This document shows positions 4,373 through 9,375 of a stretch of 9,375 nt of DNA, piece by piece (the stretch's first letter is position 1; every line of letters starts with the position of its first letter). The position numbers were made by a program, and so were the translations under genes. Source of the stretch: an uncultured Lachnospiraceae bacterium (GTDB lineage: Bacteria; Bacillota; Clostridia; Lachnospirales; Lachnospiraceae); the NCBI GenBank assembly GCA_910587085.1, contig CAJUMC010000088.1, forward strand, positions 1 to 9,375. The letters run 5' to 3'. Under the pieces are notes generated by a model. The model worked only from the letters and a program-made list of their open reading frames with translations, ran no database searches and was not told where the DNA came from.

Positions 4373-5094
4373 ACGAAATCATCAGGGTCAATTATGAGAC
4401 AGAACAGCCGACCGTATCGGCAAGAGAACTGTATGCCGCGCTGGGGATTGAAAAACGGTTCAGCGCATGGTTTGAAACGAATTCGCAGGGCTTCCTAGAA
4501 GGAGAGGATTTTACAAGCGTACTTTCGGGTACGGTTGTAAATAATGGGGCGCACAGGGATTTGCAGGACTACCTCCTGACGATGGACATGGCAAAGCATA
4601 TCTGCCTGATGAGCCGCACAGACAAGGGCCGACAGTGCCGGCAGTATTTCATTGATCTGGAAAAGGTGTGGAACACCCCGGAGCAGGTGATGGCCCGGGC
4701 GCTGAAGATGGCGAACCGGTCAATCGCCCGGTTGAAGGCGGATAATGCCGTCTTGCTGGCCGAAAACCGGCGTATGAAGCCGAAAGAAATCTTTGCCGAT
4801 GCGGTTTCCGCTTCGGACAATGCGATGCTTGTCCGGGACGTGGCGAAGATCCTCCGACAGAACGGCGCCCCGATCGGCGAGAAGCGTTTTTATCAATGGC
4901 TGCGGGAGAACGGATATATTTGCAAGGGAAGTACGGTTCCGACGCAGCGCGCCATGGAGCTGGGATTGTTTGAGATCGTGGTCCGGACGGTGGAACGGGG
5001 CGACGGGCTGCCCATCGAAACGAAGACCACCCGGATCACCGGCAAAGGGCAGCAGTACTTTATCAACAAGATTCTTTCCCGGGAGATGGAATAA
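4369..5094 (+). CDS. AntA/AntB-KilAC phage antirepressor (241 aa)
   Basis: The ATG at 4369 follows GGAAAGAGAG. Residues ~5-85 match the AntA/AntB antirepressor domain: VSARELYAALGIEKRFSAWF, the acidic FLEGEDFTSV and the DYLLTMDMAKHICLMSRTDKG block. A linker helix (about 105-130) leads to a KilA-C domain at ~125-235: IFADAVSASDNAMLVRDVAK, FYQWLRENGYI, PTQRAMELGLFE and the closing TRITGKGQQYFINKIL. Proteins of this build bind the prophage repressor or DNA and lift repression, favouring lytic growth; the target in this phage is not in the window. It is probably translationally coupled to the short leader frame containing the hairpin. Full length for the family, with no defects seen. Confidence 0.93.
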   Translation: MNEIIRVNYETEQPTVSARELYAALGIEKRFSAWFETNSQGFLEGEDFTSVLSGTVVNNGAHRDLQDYLLTMDMAKHICLMSRTDKGRQCRQYFIDLEKVWNTPEQVMARALKMANRSIARLKADNAVLLAENRRMKPKEIFADAVSASDNAMLVRDVAKILRQNGAPIGEKRFYQWLRENGYICKGSTVPTQRAMELGLFEIVVRTVERGDGLPIETKTTRITGKGQQYFINKILSREME

Positions 5095-5096
5095 AG

Positions 5097-5474
5097 ATGG
5101 AATATTTCCTTGTAATCCCCGGGAAACTGCCCGGGTTGAACGATTACATAGCCGCCGAACGCGCGAACCGTCACAAAGGGGCGAAAATGAAGGCGGACAA
5201 CGGGAAAATCGTTGCCGCAGCAATCAAGCATTGCATAAGCGGCGTAAGCATCCGGCGGCCGGTGTTTATGGAATACACCTGGGCGGAGCCGAACCGCCGG
5301 CGCGATCTGGACAACGTGAGTTCCTTCGGCCGGAAGGTGATCCAGGACGCGCTGGTGGCCGCCGGCGTGCTGCAGGATGATGGATGGAAGCATGTGATCG
5401 GGTTTTCCGACCGGTTCGAAGTGGACCGGGAAAGCCCGAGAATTGAAGTAAGAATAAAAGAGGTGGAAATTTGA
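5097..5474 (+). CDS. rusA: RusA-family Holliday junction resolvase (125 aa)
   Basis: The ATG is three bases after the antirepressor stop; GGGAGATGGA at 5081-5090 serves as ribosome site. The protein has the RusA opening IPGKLPGLNDYI, then RRRDLDNVSSFGRKVIQDAL and GVLQDDGWKHV. D70, D72 and an aspartate of the D94-D95 pair correspond to the catalytic acidic residues of the family (E. coli RusA D70, D72, D91), with a conserved-type lysine at K80. RusA proteins are homodimeric, metal-dependent nucleases that cut four-way DNA junctions. In phages they resolve recombination or replication intermediates before packaging, which suits the annealing-protein/nuclease pair upstream. The length is normal. 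Confidence 0.93.
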   Translation: MEYFLVIPGKLPGLNDYIAAERANRHKGAKMKADNGKIVAAAIKHCISGVSIRRPVFMEYTWAEPNRRRDLDNVSSFGRKVIQDALVAAGVLQDDGWKHVIGFSDRFEVDRESPRIEVRIKEVEI

Positions 5475-5498
5475 GATTTAGGACAGGAGGTATCCGAT

Positions 5499-6389
5499 AT
5501 GCCGAACCGGATTATTAAAGAGTCGATCTGTCGGAGCGATTCCATCGATTCTCTTTCCTGGTTCGAGGAGGTTTTGTTTTACAGGCTGATCGTGGTCTGT
5601 GACGATTACGGGCGGTTTGACGGCCGGCCTGCGGTTGTAAAAGGGACATGCTTCCCACTAAAAGAGGATATTACGAAAAAGCATATATCTGAGGCGATTG
5701 ATAAGTTATCGACGGCGGGCTTGGTCCGAGGATATGAAGTCCAGGGAAGACCGTACCTGCAGCTGACTACATGGAACTGCCATCAGCAGATACGTGCCCA
5801 AAAGAGTAAATATCCTGCTCCGGATGACAGCGTACAGAATCAAAGTCCTGGCAGGTCAGACACTGGATTATGTACGGAAAAAACATCATCTGAGACCATG
5901 CGCAATCACCTGATATCCGATGATATCAAATGTCCCCGTAATCGAGAATCGAAATACGAGAATCGAGAATCGATCAACGGAGATGCGCGCGCGAAGGGGG
6001 AAGTGCGCCTTTTCGAGGACTTTTTTTCCGCATACCCGAAACGTGGCGGCAACCGATACCTGACAGAAGTCGCCTACGCGGATCTGGTTGCCGGCGGACT
6101 GGAGACGGAGGAGCGGCTGGTTGCCTGCGCCAAAAACTATGCGGACGCCTGCCGGATTCAGGGGACGACGGAGCGATATATCAAGAACCCGGAAAATTTC
6201 CTGAAGGACCTGACGTTTGAAAAATACCTTCCCGGGAAATACCAGGCGCCGGCACAGGAGGACGCACCGAGAAAGCAGATAAACCGTTTTAACGACTTTC
6301 CTCAGCGGGATTACAGCGCGCAAAACCTGCGGCAGATGGAGCGGGAACTGCTGGGATGCAGCCAGGCAGGAGAGGAGGAAAAAAAATGA
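5499..6389 (+). CDS. Phage replisome organizer / replication initiator (296 aa)
   Basis: The ATG at 5499 follows an AGGAGG site (5485-5490). The N-terminal ~105 residues (MPNRIIKESICRSDSIDSLS, WFEEVLFYRLIVVCDDYGRF, then TKKHISEAIDKLSTAGLVRG and YLQLTTWNCHQQ) form the winged-helix-like region typical of Clostridia phage replisome organizers. A low-complexity linker (~110-165) contains NRES repeats encoded by tandem 7-bp DNA repeats. The C-terminal part (FEDFFSAYPKRGGNRY through RYIKNPENFLKDLTFEKYLP) is the DnaD/DnaT-like region that usually contacts the host helicase loader or helicase. Such proteins bind origin repeats, often inside their own gene, and start theta replication. The stop overlaps the next start as ATGA. 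Confidence 0.85.
   Translation: MPNRIIKESICRSDSIDSLSWFEEVLFYRLIVVCDDYGRFDGRPAVVKGTCFPLKEDITKKHISEAIDKLSTAGLVRGYEVQGRPYLQLTTWNCHQQIRAQKSKYPAPDDSVQNQSPGRSDTGLCTEKTSSETMRNHLISDDIKCPRNRESKYENRESINGDARAKGEVRLFEDFFSAYPKRGGNRYLTEVAYADLVAGGLETEERLVACAKNYADACRIQGTTERYIKNPENFLKDLTFEKYLPGKYQAPAQEDAPRKQINRFNDFPQRDYSAQNLRQMERELLGCSQAGEEEKK
5911..5927. repeat. Pair of TGATATC repeats next to the iterons
   Basis: TGATATC occurs at 5911-5917 and 5921-5927, ten bases apart (about one helical turn); the core GATATC is itself palindromic. The pair sits 12 bp before the tandem heptamers and may be part of the same origin-like region. Confidence 0.45.
5940..5974 (+). repeat. Five tandem 7-bp iterons: probable phage replication origin
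   Basis: Five consecutive heptamers occupy 35 bp: AATCGAG, AATCGAA, ATACGAG, AATCGAG, AATCGAT. They lie in the linker-coding part of the replisome-organizer gene and encode repeated NRES/YE residues. Origins made of short repeats inside the initiator gene are known from lambda (ori in O) and from lactococcal phages, so this is the best candidate origin in the window. The flanks contain the TGATATC pair upstream and a GCGCGCGCG run downstream. Confidence 0.6.
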
Positions 6390-7738
6390 AAGGGCAACTG
6401 AATCTGTTTGAACCGGCTTATGTCCGGGATGCCGATTGCACAAAAGATACGTCCGTTATTTACGGGCAACCAGACATGCCAATCTACGGCGTAGGCATCC
6501 GGAGAAAGCCGAAGGTAAAAGGGAGGAAAGATTCGGAACATATGAGAAGCATTTTTCTTCCCGAATTGCTTCCGCTGGAGGAATATGATCTTGTTGTGAT
6601 CCTGTTGTCCGGAGGAAAAGACAGTATCGCGTGTTATTATAAGCTCCTGGAACTGGGAGTTCCGAAGGAAAGGATGGAGTTCTGGCATCATGACATCGAC
6701 GGCGGACATCCGTGTCGCAGGATGGACTGGCGGTGCACGCAGAATTACGTGAAGGCGTTTGCGGAAGCGGAAGGCGTGCCGCTGAGGCTGTCGTGGAGGG
6801 TGAACGGGTTCTTTGGCGAGCTTTACCGGATCGGGGCCAGCGAGCCGGTTGAGTGGATGGAGCCGGATACGGGGGAGGTCCGGCAATGCAGGCTGTCCCG
6901 GAATTATATCCGGTGCCAGGAGCTGAAAGAACAGACAACGGAGCAGATGGAAGAGGAACTGAAAAAATACGGGTACCGGATGAAATTTCCGGCAAAGAGC
7001 GGAGACTTAAGCCGCCGGTGGTGTTCAGCATATCTGAAGATTGCCGTTGCCGATTCCGTGATCAGCGGACTTGACCGGCTGGAACAGCTGGGAAAACTGG
7101 GAGGAAAACGGTTAAAGTTCCCTGCGAAAGGAGGAACGCATCAGGGGCGATGGTGTTCCGGCAGTCTGAAGGCGGCAGTCCAGGACAGTGTGACGGCCAA
7201 CCTGGGCAAGACAAAGGCAGATGTGAAAGTTCTGATCGTGTCTGGAGAGCGCCGCGGGGAAAGCGCCGGGCGGGCCGGGTACAATGAAATGGAGATCCAC
7301 CGGACGAACGCGGAGAAAAAATCCCGCCGTGTTGTGCATCAGTGGAGGCCGGTCATCGATTATTCGGAGAAGGATGTGTGGGAAGTTTTGAAGCGGCACA
7401 ACGTGAACCCGCATCCCTGTTACCGGGCGGGCTGGAACCGGTGCAGCTGCGCGATGTGCATCTTCTCCACACCGAAGCTTTTCGCCGGGATCCGGGAGCT
7501 GTATCCGGAGGAATATGCGGCGCTGCGGCAGGATGAGATAACCCTGGGCTTCACGTTGGATAATAAATGCGACTTGGATGCTTTTGTCGGGGATGCGAAA
7601 TCTTGCGTGTACCGTGGCGATACCAGCGCAATTCGCAGCCTGCTTACCGGAGAATTTACGGCAGATGATGTGTACGTAAAAGGGGAATGGAAGTATCCGG
7701 CAGGAGCGTTCCGCGGGGCGGAAGGAGGGCCGTGTTAA
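6386..7738 (+). CDS. PAPS-reductase-like PP-loop protein with internal duplication (450 aa)
   Basis: The ATG at 6386 overlaps the previous stop and follows GGAGAGGAGG. Residues ~68-110 contain the ATP-pyrophosphatase PP-loop (SGGKDS, 75-80) and HHDIDGGHP, the nucleotide-binding half of phosphoadenosine-phosphosulfate reductase-like enzymes. A module KFPAK...RWCS..LK...DSV occurs twice, at 199-229 and 243-273, with 18 of 31 residues identical. Then come VKVLIVSGERRGESAGRAGY and a Cys cluster CYRAGWNRCSCAMC (C345, C353, C355, C358) that could hold zinc or an Fe-S cluster. Phage members of this family have no settled role; they could act in sulfur transfer, DNA or RNA modification, or counter-defence. 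This is not a classical CysH and no DndA/IscS partner is visible nearby. It lies directly before the 237-aa gene and may work with it. Confidence 0.85.
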   Translation: MKGQLNLFEPAYVRDADCTKDTSVIYGQPDMPIYGVGIRRKPKVKGRKDSEHMRSIFLPELLPLEEYDLVVILLSGGKDSIACYYKLLELGVPKERMEFWHHDIDGGHPCRRMDWRCTQNYVKAFAEAEGVPLRLSWRVNGFFGELYRIGASEPVEWMEPDTGEVRQCRLSRNYIRCQELKEQTTEQMEEELKKYGYRMKFPAKSGDLSRRWCSAYLKIAVADSVISGLDRLEQLGKLGGKRLKFPAKGGTHQGRWCSGSLKAAVQDSVTANLGKTKADVKVLIVSGERRGESAGRAGYNEMEIHRTNAEKKSRRVVHQWRPVIDYSEKDVWEVLKRHNVNPHPCYRAGWNRCSCAMCIFSTPKLFAGIRELYPEEYAALRQDEITLGFTLDNKCDLDAFVGDAKSCVYRGDTSAIRSLLTGEFTADDVYVKGEWKYPAGAFRGAEGGPC

Positions 7739-8452
7739 ATGGGCAGTAAAAAAATAGTTGATGCAGAGGAAACGAAACGGGAGAAAGCCAGACAGCTTAG
7801 GTATAAAAAACCGATAGTAAAAGACCTGAATCTTGATTCTATCATGGATGCACTGGATGAAATTTCAGAAGCCTGTTATGACGTGCAGTATTATATTGAC
7901 GGGGACGATGATACGCTTCTGAATGCCCTTGACGGGGATAAGGACGATGCCTATGAATTTAAGGTTATGTTTTCAGACCTTTGTGCGGAATGTGAGGAAA
8001 TGCAGGAGGATTTGAGGAACGAATACCTGCCAAAGTATTTTGACCTGTTTTTTGCGGCGGTGGGCAGAGGGCAGGAATTAATAGGCTATGACGTGTATGA
8101 GCATGACTATTACGGCCTGAGCAGATTTGAGGGTGACCTGGCGAAGGAGGAAGCTGTTAAAAAAATGAAAATGCTTACGAAGGATCAGCTGATTGAGGCC
8201 GCCCAGTACTGCTTCGGGGTTTATCAGGCTTACATTGGGCTGCAGCACAGGTATGACTGCATCAGGGCGGCTCTGGACATTCTGCGGGATGAAAATACAG
8301 GTTATCTCAAAATGGTAAAGCAGATTGATGAACTTTATACAAAGGTGTATGAGGAAACGGAAGGATTCCGGTGGACTCACGGGATGCAGCCAGCATTAAG
8401 GGAATTTGACAGAATGCTGGAAAGCCTGCCGCAGGAAGCATGGCTGCAGTAA
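7739..8452 (+). CDS. Helical acidic phage protein of unknown function (237 aa)
   Basis: The ATG follows the previous stop with no gap and has a strong GGAAGGAGGG site inside the end of that gene. After a short basic N terminus (ETKREKARQLRYKKP) the product is almost entirely predicted helix and rich in Asp/Glu: SIMDALDEISEACYDVQYYI, FKVMFSDLCAECEEMQEDLR, LTKDQLIEAAQYCFGVYQAY and a C-terminal REFDRMLESLPQEAWLQ. No catalytic motif or membrane segment is seen. The gene looks less GC-rich than its neighbours, which may mean a separate origin. Tight coupling to the PAPS-reductase-like gene suggests a shared function, but this is inference. Confidence 0.85.
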   Translation: MGSKKIVDAEETKREKARQLRYKKPIVKDLNLDSIMDALDEISEACYDVQYYIDGDDDTLLNALDGDKDDAYEFKVMFSDLCAECEEMQEDLRNEYLPKYFDLFFAAVGRGQELIGYDVYEHDYYGLSRFEGDLAKEEAVKKMKMLTKDQLIEAAQYCFGVYQAYIGLQHRYDCIRAALDILRDENTGYLKMVKQIDELYTKVYEETEGFRWTHGMQPALREFDRMLESLPQEAWLQ

Positions 8453-8655
8453 GACAGGAGGAAGGAGCCGCCTCCGGCCGGGCGAAGATCATGATCTCGG
8501 GATATGAGTCGGAGATGTATAACGGGTATCTGCAGGGCTGGCGCAAGGAGAGCTTTGCCAGCTGTGCAGAGGGCGGAGGGCATAGGCAGGAAATAGTGTG
8601 GATGAACGATGAATGTTATGCACAGATGACACTGGCAGATACGAGTAAAGCTTGA
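8440..8655 (+). CDS. Hypothetical phage protein, start uncertain (71 aa)
   Basis: The frame from ATG 8440 overlaps the previous gene by 13 bases and has only a close AGGA as ribosome site. The better purine tract AGGAGGAAGGAG (8457-8468) lies too far before the alternative ATG at 8491, which gives a 54-residue protein beginning MISGYESEMYNGYLQGWRKE. The part from that second Met onward looks more natural than the first 17 residues. CCTCC at 8471-8475 can pair with GGAGG at 8458-8462, which might mask the purine tract. The end of the frame overlaps an open frame (8639-8812) in the +1 register. Family not recognised. Confidence 0.5.
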   Translation: MAAVRQEEGAASGRAKIMISGYESEMYNGYLQGWRKESFASCAEGGGHRQEIVWMNDECYAQMTLADTSKA

Positions 8656-8812
8656 GGAATCAATCCGATACAGCAGGGACAGACAGATCGAGAAGTGCAT
8701 GAAACGGAGGTCTAAGAAAGAGAGCGACATCGGGGAGGATGCACTTGCATTGATAACGCGCAGGGTAAGTTCTGCGGAAGAAGAAAAAACAGAATTGAGG
8801 GCGATGATATGA
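8639..8812 (+). pseudogene. Coding-like frame lacking a normal start codon (57 codons)
   Basis: This frame opens after a TGA at 8627-8629 and encodes IRVKLEESIRYSRDRQIEKC followed by a Lys/Glu-rich helix and a TRRVSSAEEEKTELRAMI end, stopping at 8810-8812. The amino-acid pattern (charged amphipathic helices) looks real and it fills the otherwise empty gap between two genes. No ATG, GTG or TTG precedes the coding-like part: the frame begins around an ATA at 8639, where one base change would give ATG. The first in-frame ATG is at 8699 (37 codons left) and has no good ribosome site. It may be a degraded gene, use a rare start, or be reached by +1 frameshifting from the 8440 frame. Confidence 0.45.
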
Positions 8813-8840
8813 TCGAACTGACGGAAGGAGGAACAGTCCG

Positions 8841-9107
8841 ATGACGGGAGATGATATTCTGAACAGTCTGGACAATGCATGGAGAGCACTGTCAGTGCAA
8901 TATGCCGATTGCCGGGACGAGGGCATAAGATGCGGCATGAACCTGCTTGGGAAGATCATCGAAAAGGTTCACACAGAGGCAAAAAGGGGCAGGGATGCAA
9001 AGCGCAGCGAGACAGACGGGAGCCGGCAGATAACGATAGATGAGTGGCTGGCCGTGCTGGGAGCGGGGAATCGGGGAAAAACCGAAAGAAGGAGCGTGGA
9101 AAAATGA
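8841..9107 (+). CDS. Hypothetical phage protein (88 aa)
   Basis: The ATG at 8841 follows GGAAGGAGGAA. An 11-codon frame at 8809-8844 spans that site and joins the neighbours with ATGA-type overlaps on both sides, which may couple translation. The product begins MTGDDILNSLDNAWRALSVQ, has two helices with a pair of cysteines (YADCRDEGIRCGMN), a basic middle (EAKRGRDAKRSE) and RQITIDEWLAVLG, an SOS-like short motif ending in a helix. It is soluble-looking and the family is not recognised. The stop overlaps the next start as ATGA. Confidence 0.75.
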   Translation: MTGDDILNSLDNAWRALSVQYADCRDEGIRCGMNLLGKIIEKVHTEAKRGRDAKRSETDGSRQITIDEWLAVLGAGNRGKTERRSVEK

Positions 9108-9310
9108 CAAACTATGACTGGATAAAAAGTATGAGCCCGGAAGAAATGGCAAGGACAATGCTCAATCCGTGCGATCATTACAAGTGCGAGGATTGTCCGC
9201 TTAAAAACCATGATATGCGTTGCATCATAAACTCGAATTACGGGCAGAGCGATGTGGCCGCGCTGGAATGGCTGGGAAGCGAACATGCGGGAGAAAGGAA
9301 GGAAACATGA
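9104..9310 (+). CDS. Small Cys-rich phage protein (68 aa)
   Basis: The ATG at 9104 follows GAAGGAGCG (9088-9096); a longer in-frame opening from 9044 lies inside the previous gene. The product begins MTNYDWIKSMSPEEMARTML and contains C23, C28-x2-C31 and C40, a likely single zinc site. The N-terminal YDWIKSMSPEEMA pattern is common in small phage and Clostridia proteins of unknown function. The C-terminal AALEWLGSE looks like a short helix. The stop overlaps the next ATG as ATGA. Confidence 0.8.
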   Translation: MTNYDWIKSMSPEEMARTMLNPCDHYKCEDCPLKNHDMRCIINSNYGQSDVAALEWLGSEHAGERKET

Positions 9311-9375
9311 AATGCTACAGCTGCCTATGCCGCACCTGCATAAAATCCTGCAAGTGCCAAAAGTGCAAGGGGAAA
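9307..9375 (+). CDS. Cys-rich protein, 5' end only (partial)
   Basis: An ATG at 9307 after AAGGAAGGAA, overlapping the previous stop as ATGA, starts a frame open to the window edge. The 23 visible residues contain seven cysteines (positions 3, 6, 8, 11, 15, 17, 20) in a Lys-rich background. This is a zinc-binding or Fe-S-type N terminus. The rest of the gene lies outside the window. Confidence 0.6.
   Translation, partial: MKCYSCLCRTCIKSCKCQKCKGK

Noticed and set aside
5118..5136. Repeated CCCGGG around AAACTG at the start of the RusA gene
   Set aside because: It encodes the conserved PGKLPG motif of RusA proteins; codon choice explains it.

Overview
The window is a single-strand, tightly packed early/replication region of a temperate-type phage or prophage. 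About twenty mostly small genes all read on the + strand. Nearly every junction is an ATGA or TGATG overlap or a very short gap, and most starts have purine-rich AGGAGG-like ribosome binding sites. The gene families (AntA/KilAC antirepressor, RusA, a Clostridia-type replisome organizer, a phage PAPS-reductase-like protein), the moderately high GC and the strong Shine-Dalgarno sites suggest a prophage or phage of a Clostridia host, probably of the Lachnospiraceae type; this taxonomic reading is inference. TGA is the commonest stop codon, so the standard bacterial code applies. There is no integrase, repressor, capsid, tRNA or CRISPR array in the window.

Layout. Positions 1-2103 hold small accessory genes: the tail of a cut-off gene, a small gene split by an in-frame TGA (122-334), a 78-aa conserved-looking phage protein, a basic 94-aa protein, a 121-aa protein with an odd tail, a Zn-ribbon protein and two small proteins. 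Opposed to them, at about 1222-1327, is a compact minus-strand unit: a near-consensus sigma-A promoter followed about 40 nt later by a perfect intrinsic terminator. It predicts a ~70-nt antisense RNA similar in layout to lambda OOP RNA. Positions 2129-3779 hold a recombination pair: a putative Rad52/Erf-like single-strand annealing protein with a C-terminal Zn ribbon, overlapping a Cas4/RecB-like PD-(D/E)XK nuclease with four Fe-S cluster cysteines. Positions 3847-4308 hold two small proteins, one strongly acidic.

Positions 4310-6389 form the regulation/replication core: a hairpin-bearing leader, an AntA-KilAC antirepressor, a RusA Holliday-junction resolvase, and a replisome-organizer protein whose gene contains five tandem 7-bp repeats that probably mark the phage origin. 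Positions 6386-8452 hold a PP-loop PAPS-reductase-like protein with an internal 31-residue duplication, followed immediately by a helical acidic protein of unknown function. The end (8440-9375) returns to small genes, including an open frame with no normal start codon and two to three Cys-rich proteins; the last runs off the window.

As a whole, the genes would supply replication initiation (organizer plus origin), recombination and repair (annealing protein, nuclease, RusA) and control of the lysis/lysogeny decision (antirepressor, possibly the antisense RNA). They sit among poorly characterised small proteins that may act against the host. Points most worth a second look are the antisense RNA unit, the TGA-interrupted gene with a degenerate repeat of its end 330 bp downstream, the origin repeats, and the duplicated module in the PAPS-reductase-like protein.
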